The notes: generated by a model not told the origin, from the sequence alone. A DNA stretch of 52,675 bases from Natroniella acetigena (GCF_023227745.1 NZ_JALKBX010000012.1:1-52675), one strand, 5' to 3'. Positions 7,852 to 16,480 are shown, counted from the first letter of the stretch. Program-made: numbers and translations.

Positions 7852-9405
7852 GTGGTTAATCCTGGACTTATATATCTGCTAGGAGCGGTGTTGTTGTATT
7901 TTACCAAGGGTAAATTGAGACAACTTTTGGCAGTTGCGATCTCTGTAGTTGGTTTGCTATGGGTTTACAATTTACCTGTAGGTGAAGGAATGAAAGTGGC
8001 TTTTTTAGATTTGGATTTAATTCTTGTTAGCGTTACTGATATGAGTAGATTAACAGGAATAGTCTTTGCTTTTTTTGGATTATGTAGTGTACTTTATGCT
8101 TTGGTTTTTGCAAAAAAGAAGTTTTATGTTCTATCTCATATTTACGTCGGAAGTTCAATAGCTCTTGTCTTTGTGGGCGATCTATTTTCTTTTTATTTCT
8201 TCTGGGAGCTAATGACGATCAGTTCTTACTTTTTAATCTTTGATCGAACTAAGCCGATTACAGAACAGACAAGTTATTACTATTTTATAATGCATTTAGT
8301 AGGAGGAATCAGTCTGCTGTGGGGAGTTTTATTAAATTACAGTGTGACAGGAAGTATTCTCTTAACTACGATTGAACATGGATTACCATTCTTTATAGTA
8401 GCAGTAGCAATTAAGTTGGCTTTTATTGGAGTTCATACTTGGTTACCTAAAAACTATTCTAATGTTCCATTGCATATTAGTGTTTTGTTATCGGCTTTTA
8501 CTACTAAGGCGGGGGTTTATGCTTTATATCGCCTCTTAGGAGCAGTTAGCTTAGGGTATGCAGGTACAATTTCTGCTATTATAGGGGTAGTCTTTGCTTT
8601 GAAACAGACAGAGGCACGCCGTTTACTCTCTTATCATATTATTAGTCAGATTGGTTATATGATTGCGGGGATTGGGGTAGGAACTACTTTGGGAGTTGCT
8701 GGTGGAATGTTCCATTTATTCAATCATATTCTTTATAAAGGGCTATTATTTATGGTGATTGGAGTAGTAATCTATGCTACAGGAAAAGGTGACTTAATTG
8801 ATTTAGGTGGATTATCTAAGAAGTTACCATTTACTACTTTTTGTGGAGTAGTAGCCTCTTTAGCAATCGCTGGAGCTCCTTTCTTTAATGGTTATGTCAG
8901 TAAATTGGTAATTAAAAGCGGTATAGAAGATCCCATTTTAAAGTGGGGGTTATATATAGCAGGAATAGGAACAGCTCTTTCTTTTATGAAATTTATGTAT
9001 TTTGGGTTCTTCAGAAAGAGAGAAGTTGAAGTAAATCGTAAGCCAACATTGACAATGAAGTTGGGTATGGGCTTGATTGCTGGAGTGATTATCCTGATCG
9101 GATTTGTACCTAGTGTTTTAGAGTCAATTGCTAATCTAGAGACTGGAGTTAATTATTTTTCATTAGGCTATCTATGGGAGAGTTCACAGCCAATTTTATT
9201 GGCACTGATCATCTTTAAGTTGGCCCATGATCTTATTGAACCTCATGAGCATGATCACGTTGATAGGGATATTTATCCTTTTGTTGGTCAAGGAGTAAAT
9301 TATGTAGGAGGAGTCTTAAGTAAGGTGCAGAATGGAGATGTTAGTAGATATATCTTATGGCTGCTAACTACTTTAGCAATTGTCTGGATCAGTTTTTTGT
9401 TCTGA
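7852..9405 (+). CDS. Second NuoL/M/N-like proton-conducting antiporter subunit
   Basis: 517 aa, about 14 predicted helices, GTG start 9 nt after GGGAGG. It shows the same family signatures as the preceding gene (FVGDLFSFYFFWEL, KLAFIGVHTWLPKNYSNVP, FHLFNHILYKGLLFM). It takes the place expected of the NuoL-like MrpA part but lacks a MrpA C-terminal extension; the MbhD and MbhE parts are supplied by earlier genes. The His-rich segment HDLIEPHEHDHVDRD near residue 465 is a cytosolic-looking loop of unknown role. Last gene of the operon. Confidence 0.88.
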   Translation: MVNPGLIYLLGAVLLYFTKGKLRQLLAVAISVVGLLWVYNLPVGEGMKVAFLDLDLILVSVTDMSRLTGIVFAFFGLCSVLYALVFAKKKFYVLSHIYVGSSIALVFVGDLFSFYFFWELMTISSYFLIFDRTKPITEQTSYYYFIMHLVGGISLLWGVLLNYSVTGSILLTTIEHGLPFFIVAVAIKLAFIGVHTWLPKNYSNVPLHISVLLSAFTTKAGVYALYRLLGAVSLGYAGTISAIIGVVFALKQTEARRLLSYHIISQIGYMIAGIGVGTTLGVAGGMFHLFNHILYKGLLFMVIGVVIYATGKGDLIDLGGLSKKLPFTTFCGVVASLAIAGAPFFNGYVSKLVIKSGIEDPILKWGLYIAGIGTALSFMKFMYFGFFRKREVEVNRKPTLTMKLGMGLIAGVIILIGFVPSVLESIANLETGVNYFSLGYLWESSQPILLALIIFKLAHDLIEPHEHDHVDRDIYPFVGQGVNYVGGVLSKVQNGDVSRYILWLLTTLAIVWISFLF

Positions 9406-9443
9406 ATTAATATTCATAACAGTTAAATAATATACATTGAATA

Positions 9444-9473
9444 TTGACAAATCTACTGCAATAATGTTATAAT
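9444..9473 (+). promoter_or_regulatory. Sigma-A promoter of the synthase-dehydrogenase unit
   Basis: Exact TTGACA (9444-9449) and exact TATAAT (9468-9473) with an 18-bp spacer. Predicted start near 9480 gives a leader of about 220 nt. Confidence 0.8.
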
Positions 9474-9484
9474 GTAAGGTAATG

Positions 9485-9517
9485 AGCAGATGTGATTTTT
9501 ATGTTAACTATTAAGCA
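9485..9517 (+). CDS. Possible 10-aa leader peptide
   Basis: ATG at 9485 just after AAGGT encodes MSRCDFYVNY and stops inside the first leader hairpin. It may be fortuitous: there is no run of a single regulatory amino acid. Confidence 0.2.
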
Positions 9518-9533
9518 AAATTACTTAATAGTT
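9506..9533 (+). promoter_or_regulatory. Leader hairpin 1
   Basis: Perfect 10-bp stem AACTATTAAG / CTTAATAGTT around an 8-nt loop, between the promoter and the terminator-like hairpin. Confidence 0.6.
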
Positions 9534-9558
9534 ATAATAGGTATTCAATTGTTTAAAT

Positions 9559-9600
9559 GCTACTCACAATTGATCTATCGTGGGTAGTATAACTTTTTTA
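9559..9600 (+). terminator. Terminator-like hairpin in the leader (attenuator candidate)
   Basis: A stem of about 7-9 bp around TACTCAC / GTGGGTA is followed closely by TTTTTT. It lies downstream of the exact promoter at 9444 and upstream of the CDS, so it would attenuate the synthase gene. It could alternatively serve only as the terminator of the antiporter operon. Confidence 0.6.
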
Positions 9601-9704
9601 TTCAATTTTACTTACAGATAGTATTTTTTGATTCTCTTATAGTAGTATATAATTGAATATTTATAAAAATCATTGACTAATTGAGGATTGAGGAGTGTGA
9701 GAGT

Positions 9705-10847
9705 ATGGAGAATGTCAAGATAGTTGACACGACTTTGCGTGATGGAGAACAGACTGCCGGAGTTGTTTTCGCGAATCAAGAGAAGATTAGAATTGCTAAG
9801 TTGCTAGATCAGATTGGTGTTGATCAAATAGAAGCAGGTATTCCAGTAATGGGTGGAGATGAGCAGAAAGCAATTAAGATGATTGTAGAAGCTGATTTAA
9901 ATGCTAGTATTATGGCTTGGAATCGAGCTGTTGTTTCTGATGTTAATGCTTCCTTAAACTGTGGGGCTGATGCAGTAGCTATTTCTATTTCTACTTCTGA
10001 TATTCATATTAAATATAAGTTAGAAGAGGATAGAGATTGGGTTCTGTCTAATATGGTGAGAGCTGTTGAGTTTGCTAAAAAGAATGGACTATATGTATCT
10101 GTTAATGCTGAGGATGCTTCGCGAAGTGATGAGGAGTTTTTATTTAAATTTGCTAAGGAAGCTAAGGAAGCGGGAGCAGATCGATTGAGATATTGTGATA
10201 CTGTAGGGATTATGGAGCCGTTTGATATTTATGATAGAGTTAAAGCATTAATTGATGAAGTTGGTATTGATGTAGAGATGCATACTCATAATGATTTTGG
10301 ATTGGCAGCAGCAAATGCTTTAGCTGGGGCCAAAGCAGGGGCCAACTATATTGGAGTGACAGTTAATGGATTGGGTGAACGAGCTGGAAATGCAGCGATA
10401 GAAGAGGTGGTTATGGCTCTGAAGCATCTATATGATGTTAATATGGAATTTTCTACTAAGGATTTCAGGGAACTATCTGAATATGTATCACGAGCGTCTT
10501 CACGAGAGCTACCAGCTTGGAAAGCAATCGTAGGGACTAATATGTTTGCTCATGAATCTGGTATTCATGCTGATGGAGTCTTAAAGAATGCTTCAACCTA
10601 TGAAGTTTTTGCTCCAGAAGAAGTAGGATTAGAGCGACAGATTATTATCGGTAAGCACTCTGGTAAAAAAGCAATTTTCAGTAAGTTTTTAGAATACGGA
10701 ATTGAATTAACAGGAAAAGAAGCTGAAGAGATATTACCACGAGTTAGAGAGACAGCTGTTCAATTCAAAAGAGCTTTATTTGATAAAGAATTAATGTATA
10801 TTTATGAGGATTATAAAGCAGAGAATGATCAAAGCAAAGCAAATTAA
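9705..10847 (+). CDS. NifV-like acyltransferase: probable (Re)-citrate synthase or homocitrate synthase
   Basis: 380 aa from ATG 9705, which has TGAGGAG nine nt upstream; an in-frame TTG at 9681 is less likely. HMGL-like TIM barrel of the isopropylmalate/homocitrate synthase family: VDTTLRDGEQTAGV near the N-terminus, the metal-binding HTHNDFGLAAANA and the NGLGERAGNAAIEE motif. The length fits NifV-type enzymes, without the C-terminal regulatory domain of LeuA. The next gene is an isocitrate-type dehydrogenase. In clostridia this pairing marks the (Re)-citrate synthase branch to 2-oxoglutarate, so citrate is a likely product; homocitrate cannot be excluded. No nif genes or leuCD are seen here. 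Confidence 0.85.
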   Translation: MENVKIVDTTLRDGEQTAGVVFANQEKIRIAKLLDQIGVDQIEAGIPVMGGDEQKAIKMIVEADLNASIMAWNRAVVSDVNASLNCGADAVAISISTSDIHIKYKLEEDRDWVLSNMVRAVEFAKKNGLYVSVNAEDASRSDEEFLFKFAKEAKEAGADRLRYCDTVGIMEPFDIYDRVKALIDEVGIDVEMHTHNDFGLAAANALAGAKAGANYIGVTVNGLGERAGNAAIEEVVMALKHLYDVNMEFSTKDFRELSEYVSRASSRELPAWKAIVGTNMFAHESGIHADGVLKNASTYEVFAPEEVGLERQIIIGKHSGKKAIFSKFLEYGIELTGKEAEEILPRVRETAVQFKRALFDKELMYIYEDYKAENDQSKAN

Positions 10848-10882
10848 CTGAGTAAGAATTACTGACTAAGGAGTGAAAATTA

Positions 10883-11881
10883 ATGTATAATATTACTTTG
10901 ATTCCCGGGGATGGGATTGGCCCAGAGGTAACCAAATCTGTTCGTGAGATTATTGCAGCGGCAGGTGTTGATGTTAATTGGGAGATAGTAAATGCAGGGG
11001 CCAACGTGATGGAAGAAGAAGGAACTCCACTTCCTGAGAAGGTGCTAGATTCAATTAAGAAGAATCAAGTGGCTTTAAAAGGGCCAATTACGACACCAGT
11101 AGGCAGTGGATTTAGAAGTGTTAATGTGGCTATTCGACAGAAATTAGACTTATATATTAATTTACGACCGGCTAAGATTTTACCAGGAGCACCGACTCAA
11201 TTTGAAAATTTAGATGTTGTTATCTTTAGAGAAAATACTGAAGGATTATATGCTGGAATTGAGCATATGGTAGGTGATGATGCAGCTGAAAGCATTAAAA
11301 TTACAACTAGGAAGGCTTCTGAGCGGATTGTAAGAGCAGCTTTTGAGTATGCTAAAAAGAATAATAGGAAGAAAGTTACTGCTGTTCATAAGGCTAATAT
11401 CTTAAAGATGACAGATGGTTTATTTAAATCAGTTGCAGAGGACGTTGCTCAGGATTATCCAGAGGTTGAATTTGATAATAAGATTGTTGATAATATGTGT
11501 ATGCAGTTGGTTCAATACCCTGAAGATTATGATGTCTTAGTCTTACCTAATCTATACGGAGATATTGTATCTGACTTATGTGCAGGATTGATTGGAGGTT
11601 TAGGTTTAACCCCAGGGGCCAACTTGAATGATGAAATTGCTGTATTTGAAGCGGTTCATGGCTCTGCTCCTGATATTGCAGGAGAGGATAAAGCAAATCC
11701 AATTGCTTTGTTATTATCAGCAGTATTAATGTTGAGGCATTTAGATGAAACAGAGGTAGCCGATAAGATAGAAGATGCTATCGGGCAGGTCTTAGTTGAA
11801 GCAGAAATTTTGACTGCTGATCTAGGAGGGCAAGCCAAGACTACAGAAATAACAGAAGAGATTATTAATAAAATAAATTAG
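10883..11881 (+). CDS. Isocitrate/isopropylmalate dehydrogenase family, probable NAD-isocitrate dehydrogenase
   Basis: 332 aa, ATG with AAGGAGTG upstream, 35 nt after the synthase. Family motifs: LIPGDGIGPEVT, RENTEGLYAGIEH, and metal-binding NLYGDIVSDL. The substrate helix reads RSVNVAIRQKLDLYINLRP; Ser and Asn at the first two key positions match isocitrate dehydrogenases, not the leucine-type pattern of LeuB. VHGSAPDIAGEDKANP is the cofactor-side loop and lacks the Lys-Tyr pair of NADP enzymes (family knowledge). With the preceding synthase it would make 2-oxoglutarate; an aconitase must be elsewhere. Confidence 0.87.
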   Translation: MYNITLIPGDGIGPEVTKSVREIIAAAGVDVNWEIVNAGANVMEEEGTPLPEKVLDSIKKNQVALKGPITTPVGSGFRSVNVAIRQKLDLYINLRPAKILPGAPTQFENLDVVIFRENTEGLYAGIEHMVGDDAAESIKITTRKASERIVRAAFEYAKKNNRKKVTAVHKANILKMTDGLFKSVAEDVAQDYPEVEFDNKIVDNMCMQLVQYPEDYDVLVLPNLYGDIVSDLCAGLIGGLGLTPGANLNDEIAVFEAVHGSAPDIAGEDKANPIALLLSAVLMLRHLDETEVADKIEDAIGQVLVEAEILTADLGGQAKTTEITEEIINKIN

Positions 11882-11887
11882 TAGTAA

Positions 11888-12163
11888 TCAGGGGGAATAA
11901 TGTTTTCTCCTTTTTTCTTTTTGTTCTGTTTTTTTTATAGTTGGTTTTTTATCTTCCCTCCACTCAAGGATGCTGCTGATTAAGATAATACCTAAACTGA
12001 CTAAATAAAGATTTCTTAGAGTATTTTCTTCTAAAAATGAGATGTTAACTAATTTGCTGTGGCTGAATGAATCTTGTAGTTTTTGATTGAAATCAAGATA
12101 ATAATAGATAGCATACCAGAGATGTATGCCGATTAAACACCAGATTATATTTTTGCGATTCAT
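11888..12163 (-). CDS. Small predicted two-helix membrane protein
   Basis: 91 aa on the minus strand, convergent with the dehydrogenase, ending 7 nt from its stop. Reading on the minus strand, AGGAGG lies about 8 nt before the ATG, supporting a real gene. Two hydrophobic segments (NIIWCLIGIHLWYAIYYYL and NLYLVSLGIILISSILEW) flank a short loop, and the tail is strongly basic (KKPTIKKTEQKEKRRKH). I do not recognise the family. Confidence 0.6.
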   Translation of the reverse strand: MNRKNIIWCLIGIHLWYAIYYYLDFNQKLQDSFSHSKLVNISFLEENTLRNLYLVSLGIILISSILEWREDKKPTIKKTEQKEKRRKHYSP

Positions 12164-12235
12164 TGTACTTTCCTCCTAGTATCTTTATTATATAATAATT
12201 AGCGATTGAAGCTAAAATTCCTGTCGGGAAGAGCA

Positions 12236-12375
12236 ATGAATATTTAATATTTAATAATAAATAGTGGAAAAGTAATTGATAGTTGATAAGTGAGAGTTAG
12301 AGGTCAAGCCCATGAATTCAAAGGTTTTGAAGTTTTTTAATTATCAATTTTAAACTATCAATTATCAATTGAAGT
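12236..12375. repeat. Heptamer arms before rlmD
   Basis: Left arm 12238-12300 (AATATTT-, TTGATAG- and GTGAGAG-like units) and right arm 12340-12371 (ACTATCA / ATTATCA units) are complementary and end at the rlmD ribosome-binding site. Confidence 0.6.
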
Positions 12376-12397
12376 TATAAATTAAGGAGAGATTTGT

Positions 12398-13762
12398 ATG
12401 GGTGGGAAACCAGTAAGAGTTGGAGAAAAAATAATGATTGAATTAGAAGATTTGGCAACCGGGGGAGATGCAGTAGGAAGAATTGACGGATTTGTAATCT
12501 TTATCTCAGGGGGGATTCCTGGGGAAAAGGTCAAAGTTGAAATAACCCAAGTAAAAAAGAGCTATGGGCGAGCTAAAATAAGCGAAGTAGTCAAGCGATC
12601 TGCTGAGCGGGTTCAGCCAAGTTGTCAGGAAGATGAAGATTGTGGTGGTTGTCAGATTTCTTATCTTGATTACCAAGCACAATTGAAGTATAAAAGAAAG
12701 ATAGTTAAAGATACTATAGAAAGGATTGCTAAATTAAGAGAGATTAAGGTCAATCCGGTTGAGGGAATGGAGAATCCTTTCTTTTATCGAAACAAAGCTC
12801 AATTTCCATTAGCTAAGCAGGGAGAAGAGGTAATTACTGGCTTTTATGCCTTGGGAACCCATCAGTTGATTGAATTGGATGATTGTCAGATTCAGCATCC
12901 GTTAATTAATCGGGTGGTTAGAGAGGCGATTGATCTGATTGAAGAGCATCAGGTTTCAATCTATAATGAACAGCAACATCAGGGTCTATTACGCCATTTA
13001 GTAGTCAGAGTTGGGGTCTGTACAAATCAGGCGATGTTGATCTTTGTAACTAAGGAGCGAGAATTCTCAGCGGGAATGGAGATAGCAACTGAACTATTAG
13101 AGCGGATACCTGAACTGGTCAGTATTAATCAAAATATCAATCCTGAACAGACCAATGTTGTACTAGGAAGAAGGACTGAGCAGCTAGTAGGACAAGACCA
13201 TATTATAGATTATATCGGGCCAATCAAATATAAGATATCTCCGTTAGCTTTCTTTCAAGTTAATACCTTACAGGCTAAGGTATTATATGATCAAGTCGTT
13301 GAGTATGCCCAACTTTCAGGAACAGAGAGAGTACTTGATGCTTATTGTGGTGTCGGTTCGATTGCCCTTTATTTGGCCCGTTTTGCCAAAGAAGTCTGGG
13401 GGATTGAAGTCGTTGGAGAGGCGATTGAGGCAGCTCAAGAGAATGCTCAAATAAATGGAATTGATAACTGCCAATTTGAAATAGGAAAGGTGAGAAATGT
13501 TCTACCTAGATTACAACAGGAGTTGAAGCCAGAGGTTATTGTTGTTGATCCCCCACGGAAGGGTTGCCATCAAGAGGTCTTAGCTACCTTTGCTGAATTA
13601 GAGCCAGAACGGATTGTTTATGTTTCCTGTGATCCAGCAAGCTTAGCTAGAGATCTAAAGTGCTTAACCGAAGTAGGATATCGAGTAGAGGAGATTCAAC
13701 CGGTTGATATGTTTCCACAGACATTCCATATTGAGAACGTGGCGCTGATAAAAAAGCAATGA
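12398..13762 (+). CDS. rlmD: 23S rRNA (uracil-C5) methyltransferase, RlmD/RlmCD (TrmA/RumA) family
   Basis: 454 aa. An N-terminal TRAM domain (about residues 5-65) is followed by [4Fe-4S]-type cysteines Cys76, Cys82 and Cys85 (a fourth is likely in DDCQ near 168), then a Rossmann methyltransferase domain with VLDAYCGVGSIALYLA, VVDPPRKGCH and the catalytic-Cys motif YVSCDPAS. It forms m5U in 23S rRNA using SAM. AAGGAGAG lies before the ATG. The TGA stop lies inside the onset of a heptamer array (AAAAAGCAATGAATAACG). Confidence 0.92.
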   Translation: MGGKPVRVGEKIMIELEDLATGGDAVGRIDGFVIFISGGIPGEKVKVEITQVKKSYGRAKISEVVKRSAERVQPSCQEDEDCGGCQISYLDYQAQLKYKRKIVKDTIERIAKLREIKVNPVEGMENPFFYRNKAQFPLAKQGEEVITGFYALGTHQLIELDDCQIQHPLINRVVREAIDLIEEHQVSIYNEQQHQGLLRHLVVRVGVCTNQAMLIFVTKEREFSAGMEIATELLERIPELVSINQNINPEQTNVVLGRRTEQLVGQDHIIDYIGPIKYKISPLAFFQVNTLQAKVLYDQVVEYAQLSGTERVLDAYCGVGSIALYLARFAKEVWGIEVVGEAIEAAQENAQINGIDNCQFEIGKVRNVLPRLQQELKPEVIVVDPPRKGCHQEVLATFAELEPERIVYVSCDPASLARDLKCLTEVGYRVEEIQPVDMFPQTFHIENVALIKKQ

Positions 13763-14157
13763 ATAACGAATATAGTTGACAGTTGACAGTGAACAGTTTA
13801 CAGTTAAAATTCAAAAAATCAAAAAACAAAGATCCCTGAAAAGCCCTATGCCTACAGGTTTATGTGCTTTTTGATTTTAAGATTTTAATGCTCTTCCTTC
13901 GGGTTCTTTGAACCCTTCGTGATGAAAAAATCCGCTCTTAGATTTTTTATATCTACTGTCAACTGTACCTACGGGTCTTTATCAAGACCCTTCGTGAAAA
14001 TCATAAAAACCGTATCCACCGTAAACTGTACACTGATATTTAGTGACAAGGTTTTGCTATTTTTTAAAGTTGAAAATTTAATTATAAAAGGATAGTTTTA
14101 GCCATACTAAGAAGGTTTTTACTAATTTATCTTGAACAATAAGAGTAGGTGGCATTT
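13763..14157. repeat. 395-bp spacer: heptamer hairpin with two dispersed elements
   Basis: Left arm 13774-13808 (TTGACAG / TGAACAG / TTTACAG units); core 13840-13875 with CCCTATGCCTACAGG then TTTTTGATTTT; element 13896-13942 (CTTCGGGTTC-TTTGAACCCTTCGTG then AAAATCCGCTCTTAGA); partial right arm 13956-13968; element 13968-14020 (CCTACGGGTCTT / AAGACCCTTCGTGAAAATCA / CCGTATCCAC); final right arm 14020-14040. The last 110 bp before ptsH are AT-rich with no convincing promoter. Confidence 0.7.
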
Positions 14158-14493
14158 ATGCTAACTAAAGAAGTGACAATTATTGACAAAATTGGTCTTC
14201 ACCTTAGACCAGCTTCTGTCTTAGTTGCTATTGCTAATCAATTTGAATCAGAAATTATTGTTGTTAGGGACAATCAAGAAGCGAACTTAAAAAGTATTAT
14301 TAGCGTGATGAATTTGGCTGTTGGCTGTGGTGAGAAAATTGAAATACAAGTTAGGGGTAAAGATGCCAAAGAAGCATTAGCTAAGATTGAGGAAGTTATT
14401 GCTAATGGTTTTGAAACAGAAGGTTTAGCTGGCAAGAAGCCAAAAAAAATGTCTGAAAAGTTGGATATTTATAGTAAAAATAATAAAGAGTAA
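14158..14493 (+). CDS. ptsH: HPr-family phosphocarrier protein
   Basis: 111 aa from ATG 14158, chosen because AGGTGG lies 5 nt upstream and because it puts the phosphorylatable histidine at exactly His15 (GLHLRPAS) and the regulatory serine at Ser46 (NLKSIISVM), as in Bacillus HPr. The GTG nine bases upstream is less likely. His15 marks it as HPr rather than Crh. It is about 23 aa longer than usual, with a basic tail (GKKPKKMSEKLDIYSKNNKE). It stands apart from PTS genes and is followed by a signalling gene, so a regulatory role is possible. Confidence 0.88.
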   Translation: MLTKEVTIIDKIGLHLRPASVLVAIANQFESEIIVVRDNQEANLKSIISVMNLAVGCGEKIEIQVRGKDAKEALAKIEEVIANGFETEGLAGKKPKKMSEKLDIYSKNNKE

Positions 14494-14521
14494 TTTCGAT
14501 TCAGAAATGGTGGGATAAATA

Positions 14522-15586
14522 ATGAAACGAGTTCCAGTTGAAGGTTTGGAGCCTGGAATGAAGGTAGCTAAGACTATTTATGCAGCGAATGGGAATATAC
14601 TGCTTAATTCTGGAGTGAGATTAAAGGAAGCTTATATCGACAGTTTGAAAAATATGCAGATAATGGAGATTTATATTTTTGATGAGGAACTGCCTGATGT
14701 TTCAATACCAGAACCATTATCAGATAAGACAAGGCTAAAGGCAATTAAAGTTATTAAAGAGACGATGGAGCAGATTAAGGTGGGTCATGGTATTGATTCT
14801 AAGGAAGTAAAAGAGGCTATTACTGATATTTTAGATGAAATATTATTACAAAATCATGTAATTATTCATCTAAATGATATTAGAAGTTATGATAATTATA
14901 CGTTTCATCATTCAGTTAATGTAACTATTTTAGCTGTCTTAATTGCTTTGAATTTTGATTATAATATAAAGCAGTTAAAGAAGATTGCTACTGGTGCTTT
15001 TTTGCATGACTTAGGTAAGACGATGATTGATCAAGAGATTATTATGAAATCTAAAGAGTTAACAACTGAGGAGTATGAAATAGTCAAAAAACATCCTAAT
15101 TATGGTTATGAATTAATTAGGGAGATAGAGGGAATTAGTATTTTGTCAGCCCATGTTGCTTATCAACATCATGAACATTATGATGGCAGTGGTTATCCGC
15201 GAGGTCTGTGTAAAGATGAGATCAATGAATTTGCTCAAATAGTTACTGTAGCTGATATCTATGACGCTCTAACCAGTGATAGAATTTATAAAAGAAAGTT
15301 ACGACCTGATGAAGCGTTGCAGATAATTCAACAATTAAAGGGGACTAAATTAAATCCTAAGTTTGTTGATGTGTTACATAAGCATATTGCTACTTATCCA
15401 GTTGGAACAGTTGTATCATTAAATAATAACGAGGTAGGATTAGTTGTAGATGTCAATAAAGAGAATTTAAGTGAACCGATTGTAAGAATCATCAGGGATC
15501 AAGCTGGAAATAAAGTAGAGGAGATCAGAGAGATAGATTTAATACATAATCAAGAAGTTGAAATTGAGGGAGTATTAGAATTTTAA
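14522..15586 (+). CDS. HD-GYP domain cyclic-di-GMP phosphodiesterase
   Basis: 354 aa. N-terminal residues 1-60 resemble the DUF3391-like lead-in of stand-alone HD-GYP proteins (VPVEGLEPGMKVAKTIYA). The HD-GYP domain has HH129-130, H162-D163 (FLHDLGKT), HP191, HH216-217 and the GYP signature at 223-227 (DGSGYPRGL), so all metal ligands appear present. It should hydrolyse c-di-GMP in the cytosol, which would favour motility. A short C-terminal PilZ-like beta segment (VGTVVSLNNNEVGLVVDVN) follows. It lies 28 nt after ptsH. Confidence 0.9.
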   Translation: MKRVPVEGLEPGMKVAKTIYAANGNILLNSGVRLKEAYIDSLKNMQIMEIYIFDEELPDVSIPEPLSDKTRLKAIKVIKETMEQIKVGHGIDSKEVKEAITDILDEILLQNHVIIHLNDIRSYDNYTFHHSVNVTILAVLIALNFDYNIKQLKKIATGAFLHDLGKTMIDQEIIMKSKELTTEEYEIVKKHPNYGYELIREIEGISILSAHVAYQHHEHYDGSGYPRGLCKDEINEFAQIVTVADIYDALTSDRIYKRKLRPDEALQIIQQLKGTKLNPKFVDVLHKHIATYPVGTVVSLNNNEVGLVVDVNKENLSEPIVRIIRDQAGNKVEEIREIDLIHNQEVEIEGVLEF

Positions 15587-15602
15587 ACAAGAGGAGATGA
15601 AG

Positions 15603-16142
15603 ATGAAGAGACTAAATTTGGTTTTAGGAATGGTGGTACTGTTATTGTTGGCCCAAGTAGGAGTGGCTTGGGGGTTGCCACAAGCTGAAATTAGACAAGG
15701 CAGAAACTCTATCGGCTATAGTATCCAGAGATTAGATGGTGAGATTAAATCAATGATCTTTGAAGGTGATTTTGGTTTAACTCCAACACTAGGATTGGAT
15801 ACTAGATACTTTTACTTTGAAGATGGAGATGATCTGATTGATTTGAACTTGAAGGTTAAGATTATTGATGATCGTGACTTTAATTTGACTGGATTAGTAG
15901 GTCGTCAGTTTAATTCAAATGATGATAAGACTCAAGTAGGGATGTTACTTTCTCAAGACCAATCTCAATATATTACCTTAAATGCAGGGGTTAATATTCT
16001 GTTAGATAGTGAAGATTCTTTGGGGTATAGTGTTGGTTTTGACTATATGTTGACTAGAGCGTGGTATTTGGAAGCAGGTTTTAGGGGGATTGCTGGTAAA
16101 TCTGATCATGGTTTGACAATTGGGCTTAGAAACTACCTGTAA
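15603..16142 (+). CDS. Small predicted outer-membrane beta-barrel protein
   Basis: 179 aa from ATG 15603, six nt after GAGGAG; the ATG at 15597 abuts the ribosome-binding site. A signal peptide (MKRLNLVLGMVVLLLLAQVGVAWG) is followed by alternating polar/hydrophobic strands with acidic turns (for example LGLDTRYFYFEDGDD, DRDFNLTGLVGRQF) and a final strand GLTIGLRNYL. The pattern fits an eight-stranded porin-like or YfaZ-like barrel and suggests a diderm envelope. It lies 16 nt after the HD-GYP gene, so probably in its operon. Function unknown. Confidence 0.7.
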   Translation: MKRLNLVLGMVVLLLLAQVGVAWGLPQAEIRQGRNSIGYSIQRLDGEIKSMIFEGDFGLTPTLGLDTRYFYFEDGDDLIDLNLKVKIIDDRDFNLTGLVGRQFNSNDDKTQVGMLLSQDQSQYITLNAGVNILLDSEDSLGYSVGFDYMLTRAWYLEAGFRGIAGKSDHGLTIGLRNYL

Positions 16143-16387
16143 AGTAAAAGCATTGAATAGTTAATATTGAATACTGAATAATTAAAAGTAATTAACAATA
16201 AAAGGGCAAAAGATTAAGAGTTTTAATTTTAGCTACAGGTTTTAACCTGTGGTTGTCTATCGATCAAGGCTGAATGATTGTACTTATTGGTTTTACTTAA
16301 ACTTAGACTTAACCTCAAACTTAATTTTTGTACAGTTTTTAGGTAAAATTTGATTACCTTGGAAATTCAAAAAAATAATAAATTTAG

Positions 16388-16417
16388 TTGAATTAAGTTG
16401 CTAATTTAATGTATAAT
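16388..16417 (+). promoter_or_regulatory. Candidate sigma-A promoter of the formate dehydrogenase operon
   Basis: TTGAAT (16388-16393), 18-bp spacer, exact TATAAT (16412-16417). The palindrome at 16481 lies about 57 nt downstream of the predicted start, where a bound repressor could act as a roadblock. Confidence 0.6.
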
Positions 16418-16480
16418 TAAAGTGTTATTGAATACTTAAATTAGTTGTATTAAAAGTTATCTGAAATTTTTGTTTTTGAG

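Noticed and set aside
9480-9704. T-box leader for a leucine-type operon
   Set aside because: No AGGGTGGNACCGCG T-box sequence; only generic hairpins are seen.
11656-11838. Minus-strand ORF within the isocitrate dehydrogenase gene
   Set aside because: Shadow of a conserved plus-strand gene, without start signals.
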